Shown: positions 45,904-53,499 of the stretch, piece by piece
Position numbering within the stretch: the first letter of the stretch is position 1
How the letters are laid out: each line of letters starts with the position of its first letter
NCBI GenBank assembly: GCA_017935365.1
Contig: JAGBHT010000032.1
Coordinates: forward strand, 149,226-213,225
Source of the DNA: Ruminiclostridium sp.
GTDB taxonomy: Bacteria; Bacillota; Clostridia; Oscillospirales; Ruminococcaceae
DNA length: 64,000 bases
Reading direction: 5' to 3'
Translations under genes and position numbers: made by a program
The notes under the pieces: model-generated
What the model saw: only the letters and a program-made list of their open reading frames with translations
Database searches by the model: none
Told to the model about the DNA's origin: nothing

Positions 45904-45927
45904 TACAAATCATACTGGGCTATATAC

Positions 45928-45955
45928 TTGACAACGACTGAAAATATGGTATAAT
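45928..45955 (+). promoter_or_regulatory. Promoter of the antitoxin RNA
   Basis: TTGACA (45928-45933), 16-bp spacer ending TGG, TATAAT (45950-45955): strong, with an extended -10. No ORF with a ribosome site follows before the terminator at 46006. Confidence 0.82.
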
Positions 45956-45961
45956 ATAGAT

Positions 45962-46050
45962 ACAAAAAGAGGGAAACGACAGACGGTCGCTCCCTGATTA
46001 CGATGAATAACCGCACACAGTTTGGAGAGACATGGGCGGTTATTTCTTTT
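45962..46050 (+). ncRNA. Candidate antisense antitoxin RNA (type I TA)
   Basis: A short transcript of about 90 nt is predicted from the strong promoter to a Rho-independent terminator (AATAACCGC / GCGGTTATT then TCTTTTT, 46006-46050). It runs toward, and overlaps, the 3' end of the toxin gene on the other strand, covering the last codons and the 3' leader-less tail. Convergent, 3'-overlapping antisense RNAs of this type (RatA, SR4) control txpA- and bsrG-like toxins in Bacillus. No protein-coding potential was seen. Confidence 0.65.
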
Positions 46051-46138
46051 TGTTAAAAGAAATGATTGTGAATATCATAACTGTGAAAGCAGTAAGAAAT
46101 ATTCCTATCTGTGTCAGATCACTTAGCGTTATGTACAC
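46040..46138 (-). CDS. Small hydrophobic toxin-like peptide (type I TA, holin-like)
   Basis: 32 aa from GTG 46138, below usual gene-calling size: MYITLSDLTQIGIFL..., one membrane segment (about 9-28), then SFNKKK. The GTG has GGAGG 7 bp upstream; a longer open frame runs to 46228 but has no ribosome site. The short acidic head, single TM and Lys-rich tail match putative holin-like type I toxins. The ribosome site is buried: GGAGGTGAA (minus, plus 46142-46150) pairs with TTCATCTCC (plus 46174-46182), around an inner AGTGCA/TGCACT stem. Toxicity is inference. Confidence 0.72.
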   Translation of the reverse strand: MYITLSDLTQIGIFLTAFTVMIFTIISFNKKK

Positions 46139-46218
46139 AGCTTCACCTCCTTTCCAAGTGCATTGCACTTTCGGGAGATGAATTTGACCGCCTGACGTCC
46201 AAGGTTTCCCTGGCGAAT

Positions 46219-46247
46219 ATTTTAGCATATTATAATAGAAAAAGCAA
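46219..46247 (-). promoter_or_regulatory. Promoter of the toxin mRNA
   Basis: Minus strand TTGCTT (plus 46242-46247), 17-bp spacer ending TGC, TAAAAT (plus 46219-46224). The leader starts near 46211 with a CCAGGG/CCTTGG hairpin. Confidence 0.62.
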
Positions 46248-46287
46248 TTTTATAAACGGTTGCTGCCAAAATTGAGTATAAAGAATC

Positions 46288-46324
46288 AACCGCCTGAGTT
46301 TGGTCGCTTAGGGCGGTTATTTTC
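46288..46324 (+). terminator. Second copy of the antitoxin-type terminator
   Basis: AACCGC...GTTTGG...GCGGTTATTTTC. It shares its arms and the loop GTTTGG with the antitoxin terminator at 46006, suggesting a duplicated or decayed second antitoxin unit. No good promoter precedes it. Confidence 0.6.
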
Positions 46325-46405
46325 ATACCACTTGTACAAACCATGGTATAATTGGCGGCTTAATGTAAAAATATCGGCGAGCCACCGTAATTTTCGCCAA
46401 AGCAC

Positions 46406-46434
46406 TTGATTTTTCGACCGGATTGGTTTAAAAT
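46406..46434 (+). promoter_or_regulatory. Promoter of ackA
   Basis: TTGATT (46406-46411), 17-bp spacer, TAAAAT (46429-46434). Confidence 0.68.
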
Positions 46435-46486
46435 AATAATGATATTGCATACTGCAAAAACAAATTCAGAAAGGGTATCAATCAAT

Positions 46487-47698
46487 ATGAAAATTCTGGT
46501 AGTAAATGCCGGCAGTTCATCACTTAAGTATCAGCTTATCGATATGAAGGATGAGTCGGTTATAGCAAAGGGCAACTGCGAGCGTATCGGTATTGACGGT
46601 AAGATCACTCACAAGACAGCAGACGGCAGAGAATATGTAGAGGAATGTGCATTCCCCACCCACACAGAGGCTTTTGAGAAGCTGGTAGAAGTAATGACAA
46701 AGGGCGATTACGCCGTTATCAAGGATATGAGTGAAATCGGCGCTGTAGGTCACAGAATAGTGCAGGGCGCTGAGGTATTCACAAAGACTACTATCGTAAC
46801 AGACGAGGTTATCGATCAGATAGACGGTCTTGCCGATCTTGCTCCCGTACATAACCACGCACATGCACTCGCACTGAGAGCCTGCAAGAAGGTTATCCCC
46901 GAAACAACTCCTCAGGTAGTAGTATTCGATACAGCATTCCACCAGACAATGCCCCCCAAGGCTTATATGTTCGGTATGCCTTATGAGTGCTATGAGCAGT
47001 TCCATGTAAGAAAATACGGCTTCCACGGAACATCACACCGTTTCGTATCTATGAAGTACGGCGAAGTTACAGGCAAGAGCCTTGAAGGTCTTAACATCGT
47101 TTCATGCCACCTCGGCAACGGTTCATCTATCACAGCTATCAAGGACGGCAAGTCAATCGATACATCAATGGGCTTTACTCCTCTTGACGGTATCATAATG
47201 GGTACACGTTCAGGCAGTGTTGACCCCTCGGCTGTTGAGTTCGTACAGAACAAGCTCGGTCTTACTCCCTCCGAAATGAGCGACTACCTCAACAAGAAGT
47301 CGGGCTTCCTCGGACTTTCGGGTCAGTTCAGCGACAACAGAGATATTACAAGTGCCGCACAGCACGGCGACAAGCGCTCACAGCTCGTTACAGATATGCT
47401 GACATACGAGATAAAGAAGTACATCGGTTCTTACACAGCCGCTATGAACGGTCTTGACGTTGTCATCTTCACAGGCGGTATCGGTGAGAACGCTCCGGAA
47501 GTCAGAAAGGGCGTATGCGAGAATATGGAATATCTCGGCATCAAGCTCGACAACTCTGTAAACGACGGCTTAAAGGGCAAGCTCACAAAGATCTCTGCTC
47601 CCGACAGCAAGGTTGAGGTATGGGTAATTCCTACAAACGAGGAGCTTCTTATTGCCCGTGATACACTTGAAATCACAGGTCTTGACAAGAATGCGTAA
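46487..47698 (+). CDS. ackA: Acetate kinase
   Basis: 403 aa from ATG 46487 (MKILVVNAGSSSLKYQLIDM); an in-frame TTG at 46406 lies in the promoter and is rejected. The enzyme makes ATP and acetate from acetyl phosphate in fermentation. Signatures: NAGSSSLKYQ, VFDTAFHQTMP, YGFHGTSHRFV, CHLGNGSSI, DTSMGFTPLDG, MGTRSGSVDP and IFTGGIGENAPEVR. No pta (phosphotransacetylase) gene is adjacent, unlike many relatives. Terminator just downstream. Confidence 0.97.
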   Translation: MKILVVNAGSSSLKYQLIDMKDESVIAKGNCERIGIDGKITHKTADGREYVEECAFPTHTEAFEKLVEVMTKGDYAVIKDMSEIGAVGHRIVQGAEVFTKTTIVTDEVIDQIDGLADLAPVHNHAHALALRACKKVIPETTPQVVVFDTAFHQTMPPKAYMFGMPYECYEQFHVRKYGFHGTSHRFVSMKYGEVTGKSLEGLNIVSCHLGNGSSITAIKDGKSIDTSMGFTPLDGIIMGTRSGSVDPSAVEFVQNKLGLTPSEMSDYLNKKSGFLGLSGQFSDNRDITSAAQHGDKRSQLVTDMLTYEIKKYIGSYTAAMNGLDVVIFTGGIGENAPEVRKGVCENMEYLGIKLDNSVNDGLKGKLTKISAPDSKVEVWVIPTNEELLIARDTLEITGLDKNA

Positions 47699-47723
47699 GT
47701 GAAGCGATAGATATAGGCGATTT

Positions 47724-47757
47724 CCCCGCTCCCGATGTTTCGGGGGCGGGGTTTTTT
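47724..47757 (+). terminator. Terminator after ackA
   Basis: CCCCGC..CCCG / CGGG..GCGGGG hairpin plus six T. Confidence 0.93.
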
Positions 47758-47811
47758 ATGCAAAAATGGGGATGGGTATTGCAAAAAGTGCGGGAAAGTG
47801 GTAATATTGAA

Positions 47812-47930
47812 GTATAAAAATTGCGATAAGTGATAAAATACAGGAAATAAAAAATGCGATTATGCTTAAAAACAGCAAAATAAAAATTGCGATTATTCCT
47901 TAAAACGACAAAATAAAAAATGCGAAAACG
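47812..47930 (+). repeat. Tandem 33-bp repeat, about four copies
   Basis: The core ATAAAAA(A/T)TGCGA recurs with TGCGA at 47822, 47855, 47888 and 47921, a period of exactly 33 bp, or three helical turns. The units between are AT-rich and partly diverged (TTATGCTTAAAAACAGC and TTATTCCTTAAAACGAC). It ends 11 bp before the start of the ATPase gene and may be a multi-site operator. Confidence 0.75.
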
Positions 47931-47940
47931 GAGAAAGCCA

Positions 47941-49269
47941 ATGTTCAAGCGAAAAATATACGACAAAATGTTACAGTGGAAAAATGAATCCGACGGCGAA
48001 ACAGCTCTGCTTGTAGAGGGTGCAAGACGTATCGGAAAATCAACAGTCGTTGAAGAGTTTGCAAAAAACGAATACGAAAGCTATATACTTGTTGATTTTG
48101 CGACTGCTTCAAAAGATGTAAGAGAACTTTTTGACGATGTATCAGATCTGAACTATCTTTTCCTGCAACTACAGCTCCAGTACAGGAAAGATCTGCACGA
48201 ACGCAGGTCGGTAATCATATTTGATGAAGTACAGCTGTGTCCTATGGCACGTCAGGCTATAAAAGCTCTTGTCAAAGATCACAGATACGACTATATAGAA
48301 ACAGGTTCGCTGATATCGATAAAGAAAAACGTCAGAGATATAGTCATACCGAGCGAAGAAAGAAAACTAAGTATGTATCCTATGGATTATGAAGAATTTT
48401 TGTGGGCGCTCGGTGATGAAACAACATTTTCTTTGCTCAGACAATGCTTTGAAAAAAATATTCCGCTCGGTGACGCTGTACACCGTAAGCAACTAAGGCA
48501 GTTCAGACTTTATATGCTTGTTGGCGGAATGCCGCAGGCGGTCAGCACCTATATCGAAAGCAACAATTTCAGAAAAGTCGATGAAATCAAGCGAGATATA
48601 CTGAGCCTTTATGAAGCTGATTTTTCAAAAATAGATCAGACAGGCAGGCTCTCGATGCTGTTTGACGCAATACCGGCACAGCTCAATAAAAATGTCGCAA
48701 GATTTCAGCCGGGTACAGTGATTGGAAAAGAACAATCGGATAAAATACTGGAGCTTATCGCTGAACTTAAGGATTCAAAGACCGTTCTTGTTTCGTACAA
48801 TGTAAATGATCCCAACACAGGAATGTCAACTACAAAAGATTTATCCTGTTTTAAATTATTTCTGAGTGATACAGGTCTGTTTGTAACGCTGATGTTCAAG
48901 GATAAGGATTTTACAGAAAATGATATATATCAGAAAGTTCTCAGTGATAAGCTGAGTGTAAACCTCGGATATTTATACGAAAATGCGGTTGCACAGTGCA
49001 TTGCAAGTAATGGTGACGAATTATTCTATCATACGATTATGAATGAAGATTCAAGGCATAATTATGAGATTGATTTCCTGCTTGCAAGGAAAAACAAGAT
49101 AGTACCGATAGAGGTGAAATCATCGGGTTATAAAACACATAAATCGCTTGATGTATTTACCGAAAAATATTCCGGACGGATACTGAACAGATATCTTGTA
49201 TATACAAAGGATTTGAGCAAAGAACAGGATATTTTCTGTGTTCCGGTTTATATGACAATGTTTATATAA
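47941..49269 (+). CDS. AAA-family ATPase with DUF4143 nuclease-like domain
   Basis: 442 aa from ATG 47941, with GGAG 6 bp upstream. The AAA_14 domain has LLVEGARRIGKSTVVEEFAK (Walker A-like, about 19-38), VIIFDEVQLCP (Walker B) and the sensor ETGSLIS. The C-terminal DUF4143 half carries LSDTGLFVTLMF, LGYLYENAVAQCIASN and EIDFLLARKNKIVPIEVKSSG, the D-E-x-K pattern of a PD-(D/E)XK fold. These mobile-type ATPases are widespread in gut bacteria and archaea, with unknown function. It sits behind 33-bp tandem repeats that may regulate it. AT-rich codon use compared with neighbours suggests transfer. Confidence 0.85.
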   Translation: MFKRKIYDKMLQWKNESDGETALLVEGARRIGKSTVVEEFAKNEYESYILVDFATASKDVRELFDDVSDLNYLFLQLQLQYRKDLHERRSVIIFDEVQLCPMARQAIKALVKDHRYDYIETGSLISIKKNVRDIVIPSEERKLSMYPMDYEEFLWALGDETTFSLLRQCFEKNIPLGDAVHRKQLRQFRLYMLVGGMPQAVSTYIESNNFRKVDEIKRDILSLYEADFSKIDQTGRLSMLFDAIPAQLNKNVARFQPGTVIGKEQSDKILELIAELKDSKTVLVSYNVNDPNTGMSTTKDLSCFKLFLSDTGLFVTLMFKDKDFTENDIYQKVLSDKLSVNLGYLYENAVAQCIASNGDELFYHTIMNEDSRHNYEIDFLLARKNKIVPIEVKSSGYKTHKSLDVFTEKYSGRILNRYLVYTKDLSKEQDIFCVPVYMTMFI

Positions 49270-49292
49270 CCAAATAGTGAAAGGTTGCAGTT

Positions 49293-49742
49293 ATGGAAAT
49301 CAGAAAAGCAAAAATAAAAGATCTTGATATTGTGGTTGAGATGAAAATGGCTATGTTCAAAGAAGTGGGTTCGATAACGTTGCTTCAGGATAACGCCGAG
49401 AGTAAAATATACGAAAAATACAAAGAGCTGTATACGCAGGAAAAAGGCTGTCACTATCTTGTTTATGAAAACGGCAAAGCAGTTGCGTGCGGCGGTGCGG
49501 TGATCAAGGAAGATGTGCCGTTTTGTTTTTTTAAAACTCCGATGTACGGATATGTCATTGATGTATATTGCGTTCCCGAAAAGAGAAGAAACGGATATGC
49601 TTCTCTGATAATGAAAGAGCTTATAGAATGGCTTAAAGACAAGAGTGTTCACACTGTACGGCTGAAACCGTCGGCTGTCGGACGGCAGCTGTATGAAAAA
49701 ATCGGATTCAGCGACAGCGGAGAAATGGAATTGTGGATTTAA
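49293..49742 (+). CDS. GNAT-family N-acetyltransferase
   Basis: 149 aa. Motif A is seen in YVIDVYCVPEKRRNGYASLIMKELI (about residues 88-112, R-x-x-G-Y-A as RRNGYA). It ends with the family helix LYEKIGFSDSGEMELWI. The substrate is unknown. It lies 23 bp after the ATPase gene and 18 bp before the TIGR04076 gene, so a three-gene transcript is likely. Confidence 0.85.
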   Translation: MEIRKAKIKDLDIVVEMKMAMFKEVGSITLLQDNAESKIYEKYKELYTQEKGCHYLVYENGKAVACGGAVIKEDVPFCFFKTPMYGYVIDVYCVPEKRRNGYASLIMKELIEWLKDKSVHTVRLKPSAVGRQLYEKIGFSDSGEMELWI

Positions 49743-49760
49743 AATATTAGGAGGCACAAA

Positions 49761-50171
49761 ATGCAACACGAATGTAAAATAACCGTTCTTGACACAAAGG
49801 TATTCCCCGAATATCAGGAAAAATATCTTGCCGATCCGAAATCGGGACCGTGCCCGTTTTTCAAAAAAGGCGATACATTTACGCTGAAAAGGACAAGTGA
49901 GCAGGACGACTTCTATCACCTTATGAACGGAAAGTTCTGCGGTGAGGCGTGGGACGCTATAAGCAGATATGTATATACGGCATTGCAGGGCGGTTCTATC
50001 ATGCATAAGTGGACAAATGATGAGCGTATGATGATTGCCTGCTGTAATGACGGCACAAGACCTGTTATATTTAAGATCGAACGAATAGATATCCCTGAAA
50101 ACGAGGAAGAAAAACAGTGGCTTGAAAAGCAAAACTTCAAAAATGCAGCCGACACAGCATATACAGGATAA
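49761..50171 (+). CDS. TIGR04076-family protein
   Basis: 136 aa small cytoplasmic protein of a family common in Clostridia and of unknown function. Family wording: CKITVLDTKVFPEYQEKYL, then GPCPFFKKGDTF, then HLMNGKFCGEAWDAISRYVY and ALQGGSIMHKW, with several conserved Cys (CPFF, FCGEAW, ACCNDG) that could bind metal. The AGGAGG ribosome site is well placed. Last gene of its block, before a strong terminator. Confidence 0.85.
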   Translation: MQHECKITVLDTKVFPEYQEKYLADPKSGPCPFFKKGDTFTLKRTSEQDDFYHLMNGKFCGEAWDAISRYVYTALQGGSIMHKWTNDERMMIACCNDGTRPVIFKIERIDIPENEEEKQWLEKQNFKNAADTAYTG

Positions 50172-50176
50172 AGTTT

Positions 50177-50206
50177 TCCGCCCCGTATTATCGGGGCGGA
50201 TTTTTT
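50177..50206 (+). terminator. Terminator after the TIGR04076 gene
   Basis: TCCGCCCCG / CGGGGCGGA hairpin plus six T. Confidence 0.93.
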
Positions 50207-50207
50207 G

Positions 50208-50236
50208 TTGACCGAAGAAGTTAAAGCGAGTATAAT
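50208..50236 (+). promoter_or_regulatory. Promoter before a truncated reading frame
   Basis: TTGACC (50208-50213), 17-bp spacer, TATAAT (50231-50236). AAGGAG follows at 50258. Confidence 0.75.
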
Positions 50237-50270
50237 AAATTTATAGACGAAAAAGCCAAGGAGAAAACGA

Positions 50271-50333
50271 ATGTCACAGCCGACAATAACTCTTACAAAG
50301 GAAAAAGACCTTGCGGAAATTCAGAAGATATAA
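50271..50333 (+). pseudogene. Truncated 5' gene fragment (GNAT-like start)
   Basis: ATG 50271 with AAGGAG 7 bp before it and its own promoter starts a 20-residue frame, MSQPTITLTKEKDLAEIQKI, that stops at once. Such an opening (beta strand, then D-L-x-x-I helix) is typical of GNAT proteins. The rest of the gene is missing and a new gene starts at 50375. It is a remnant or a leader peptide; I favour a remnant. Confidence 0.5.
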
Positions 50334-50374
50334 TGTGTGGCGACAGCAAAGAGCAGTACTCTTGAGGTAAAACG

Positions 50375-51394
50375 ATGAAACATAAATCAAAGAATAAAAT
50401 ACATTACAGAGCAGTAATAAACAGCAGAGCGATAGCTGTTATCGGGCTTGTATGTGCGCTTATTTTCAGCGTTGTGACAATAGTTGCGGCAATAAACAAC
50501 GCAGGAGTGTTCGCTTGTATCGTATTCGGCATTTTTGCCATGCTTGGTATTATGCTTATCCTTACGGTAAATCAAAGGGTAGATTACACCGACAAGGACT
50601 TTACTTATCGGGATATGCTGAGGATAACGCACAGGTATGAATATTCACAGGTGAAGAAAATACGTTACGGCGGAAATCTGATTGTCACAGTCGGCAAAAA
50701 GCTTATATTAATAGATGAAAATGCGTTCAATATTGACGGTTTTGCAAAGGAGCTGATACAGCATTCGGAAAACGCCGAGGTCATAAGCCTTGAGAAAGCA
50801 AAGCTGTTTCGTGGTAATATCCGTAACCCCGGAGAGTTTATTTTTATTGATATTATTGTTGTGGCAGTGCCTGTGTTTTTGCTCTTCATTGCGTTGTTTG
50901 TAAACCACGATATAACACCCGATGAAATAACGATATGCACGGGCAGAATTACTGAATATCACTTTGACAGAAGCGATAACAGCGACAGGTTTGTAATCAC
51001 CGTATCGGACAGATCAGGTGAGAAGCGGACGTTTACGACCGGATCAATTGAAGATAATTCGCAGAAATATAAAGATATTGAGATAAACATAGCAAAGAGC
51101 AGGGAATTTGAGATAGGCTACATTTATAACGAAAACGAGGAAGAAGCCGATATCTGCCTGTTTTCCTGTGGCAATACGCAGTATGTTTCGCTTGACGATG
51201 TTAACAGCGTAAACATAGAAAACCGCAAGACCTCTTTCATTTTATCGGGAGTTTTCTTTGCTTTTGCGATACTGTACGTTGTTACATCAACTTATATAAT
51301 GAGCAATGCGGACAGATATCCTAAACTTGTAAAGCTGTTTGTCAAAGAGGATCATATCATAAGAAAAGATGGCAATAAGAGAAAACGGTCATAA
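50375..51394 (+). CDS. Hypothetical membrane protein (PH-like soluble core)
   Basis: 339 aa, not recognised. Two N-terminal TM segments (about 18-38 and 44-64) are followed by a PH-like stretch (VDYTDKDFTYRDMLRITHRYEYSQVKKIRYGG). A third TM is at about 157-177, a large beta-rich soluble domain at about 185-290 and a fourth TM at about 290-312 before a basic tail (KDGNKRKRS). The domain plan (TM-PH-TM) resembles membrane proteins called DUF6560-like in Clostridia. It follows the truncated fragment and may use its promoter. Confidence 0.68.
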   Translation: MKHKSKNKIHYRAVINSRAIAVIGLVCALIFSVVTIVAAINNAGVFACIVFGIFAMLGIMLILTVNQRVDYTDKDFTYRDMLRITHRYEYSQVKKIRYGGNLIVTVGKKLILIDENAFNIDGFAKELIQHSENAEVISLEKAKLFRGNIRNPGEFIFIDIIVVAVPVFLLFIALFVNHDITPDEITICTGRITEYHFDRSDNSDRFVITVSDRSGEKRTFTTGSIEDNSQKYKDIEINIAKSREFEIGYIYNENEEEADICLFSCGNTQYVSLDDVNSVNIENRKTSFILSGVFFAFAILYVVTSTYIMSNADRYPKLVKLFVKEDHIIRKDGNKRKRS

Positions 51395-51469
51395 GATTAC
51401 AGATTACCGGAGCCGATTTTGCGGGGCTTAACTCCCCACAGATTTACAGTGTTTTTAAGCTGTAAACGC

Positions 51470-51498
51470 TTGACAACAAGGTCAAAATAATGTACCAT
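51470..51498 (+). promoter_or_regulatory. Promoter of the NhaC-family gene
   Basis: TTGACA (51470-51475), 17-bp spacer, TACCAT (51493-51498). Confidence 0.55.
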
Positions 51499-51560
51499 AA
51501 AAGTATCTTAAAAACGTAATCTGCCCGTGTGAACGGCTTACGGGCGAAAAGGAAGTAACA

Positions 51561-53201
51561 ATGGAAAAGAAGAAATTTTCTCATGTCAGCAGGATAGTAT
51601 TTGCTTTGCTGATCGTGGCTTTTACGGTATGCTGTATTTTTGCCGCACCGATAACCGAAGCCAAGGGGACGCTCTGGTCGCTGTTCCCACCGATAATAGC
51701 GATAGGACTTGCGCTTATCACAAAGGAAGTGTATTCCTCGCTGTTTGTCGGAATAGTGTCGGGCGGTATAATCTATGCGGCGGCAACCGGAACGGGATTT
51801 GAGGGTACGTTCAGGACCGTTGTACAGGACGGACTTATCTCCAACCTGTCAAACGCATACAACGTCGGAATACTGGTGTTCCTTGTCGTACTCGGAATCA
51901 TCGTCGTACTGATGAACAAGGCAGGCGGAAGTCGTGCCTACGGCGAATGGGCGGCGGCTCATATCAAAAGCAGACGCGGAGTTGCACTGTCAACATTTTT
52001 CCTCGGTGTGCTGATATTCGTAGACGATTATTTCAACTGTCTGACTGTAGGCTCGGTAATGAGGCCGATAACCGACAAGCATAACATATCACGTTCAAAG
52101 CTCGCTTATCTTATCGATTCGACAGCCGCACCTATCTGCATTATCGCTCCCATTTCATCGTGGGCGGCGGCGGTAAGCGGTACGGTCGAGGGCGTAAACG
52201 GAATATCGCTGTTTATAAACACTATTCCGTATAACCTGTACGCATTTTTAACGATACTTATGGTAATATTCATATCAGTGAGCGATACGGATTACGGTCC
52301 GATGAAAAAGCACGAGGACAACGCCAAGAACGGTGATATTTTCACGACAAAAAACAATACTTATGAGCAGGACGCACAGCCCGTGACCGAAAGGGGCAGG
52401 GTAATAGATCTTATACTGCCCGTTGCAATACTTATCGTGTTCTGCGTCATCGGTATGATCTATACCGGCGGATTTTTCTCGGGTACGGATTTCGTAACCG
52501 CATTTGCAGGCTGTGACGCGGCTTACGGACTGTCGCTCGGTTCTATCTCGGCGCTGATAGTAATAATTATCTACTATATGTTCCGCCGTGTACTGAAGTT
52601 TACCGAATGTATGGATTCTATCGCCGCAGGCTTCAAGCAGATGGTGCCTGCGATACTGATACTGACCTTTGCGTGGACGCTCAAGACAATGACAAACCAC
52701 CTTGAAGCAGGTGAGTTTGTTTCGGGAGTTGTACAGAGTGCAACGGCGCTCAGTGTACTTCTGCCCGTAATTCTGTTCGTAGTTGCTATAGGGCTTGCGT
52801 TTGCAACGGGAACATCGTGGGGAACATTCGGCATACTTATCCCGATCGTTACAAGCGTGTTTGAGCCTGAGCTTGCAAACATTGCACAGACGGGTGAAAT
52901 TCCGTCAATGGTTATTATCTGCATTTCAGCGTGCCTTGCGGGTGCTGTGTGCGGCGACCACTGCTCACCGATATCCGATACCACGATAATGGCATCGACC
53001 GGCGCACAGTGCGACCATGTAAACCACGTTTCCACACAGCTCCCGTATGCGCTGACCGTTGCGTCTGTATGCGTTGTAGGTTATCTGCTGTCGGGCTTTG
53101 TACAGAACGTATTCGTTGTGCTCGGCTTCTCGGTAGTGCTTATGCTGGCGGTGCTGTTTGCAATAAGATATTTTGTCAAGAAAAAAGAAAGCAGTGATTG
53201 A
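51561..53201 (+). CDS. NhaC-family Na+/H+ antiporter
   Basis: 546 aa, about 11-12 TM segments. Family landmarks: LWSLFPPIIAIGLALITKEVYSSLFVGI near the N-terminus, FVDDYFNCLTVGSVMRPITD, LAYLIDSTAAPICIIAPISSW and, near the end, FATGTSWGTFGILIPI then GAVCGDHCSPISDTTIMASTGA. The many Asp in membrane segments (for example VDDYF, DSTA, DHCSP) fit cation exchange. Substrate could be Na+/H+ or an amino acid/malate-lactate swap as in some relatives. The stop is 1 bp before the broken Dabb frame. Confidence 0.9.
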   Translation: MEKKKFSHVSRIVFALLIVAFTVCCIFAAPITEAKGTLWSLFPPIIAIGLALITKEVYSSLFVGIVSGGIIYAAATGTGFEGTFRTVVQDGLISNLSNAYNVGILVFLVVLGIIVVLMNKAGGSRAYGEWAAAHIKSRRGVALSTFFLGVLIFVDDYFNCLTVGSVMRPITDKHNISRSKLAYLIDSTAAPICIIAPISSWAAAVSGTVEGVNGISLFINTIPYNLYAFLTILMVIFISVSDTDYGPMKKHEDNAKNGDIFTTKNNTYEQDAQPVTERGRVIDLILPVAILIVFCVIGMIYTGGFFSGTDFVTAFAGCDAAYGLSLGSISALIVIIIYYMFRRVLKFTECMDSIAAGFKQMVPAILILTFAWTLKTMTNHLEAGEFVSGVVQSATALSVLLPVILFVVAIGLAFATGTSWGTFGILIPIVTSVFEPELANIAQTGEIPSMVIICISACLAGAVCGDHCSPISDTTIMASTGAQCDHVNHVSTQLPYALTVASVCVVGYLLSGFVQNVFVVLGFSVVLMLAVLFAIRYFVKKKESSD

Positions 53202-53202
53202 T

Positions 53203-53499
53203 ATGATAAGACACATTCTTTTCTGGAACTATACCGATAAAATAAAGCAGTAACATAAAGAAGACGAAATGCTGGGACTTATGCAAAAGTCGGTCGATAC
53301 GATGAACGGCAATATCGACGGGCTTATTCATGCCGAGATCAGCAGAAATATTGCCGGCGGCTATGACCTTGTGTTCTATGCGGAGTTTGACAACGAACAG
53401 TCACTGAAAGCGTTCTTGAACCACCCTCTGCACGTTGCCCACAGGGAGCGTTGCAAGGACATAGTGACCGACAGACTTTGCGGAGATATAGAGGCATAA
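53203..53499 (+). pseudogene. Dabb-domain (stress-responsive A/B barrel) gene with in-frame stop
   Basis: Reading from ATG 53203 gives MIRHILFWNYTDKIKQ, then TAA (53251-53253), and the same frame carries on HKEDEMLGLMQKSVDTMNG to 53499 (98 codons in all). The opening MIRHI-FW and the later GYDLVFYAEFDNEQSLKAFLNHPLH are Dabb hallmarks. The stop splits the first strand and helix from the rest. ATG 53269 (76 aa) could restart but has no clear ribosome site and would lack the first strand. It is probably a nonsense mutation, unless stop readthrough or a sequencing error. Confidence 0.75.

Noticed and set aside
46040..46228. 62-aa reading of the toxin frame starting at 46228
   Set aside because: It starts at the predicted transcript start with no ribosome site. 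The GTG at 46138 has GGAGG and gives the family-like 32-aa peptide.
47812..47930. CRISPR array
   Set aside because: The 33-bp units are contiguous AT-rich repeats with no unique spacers and no cas genes.
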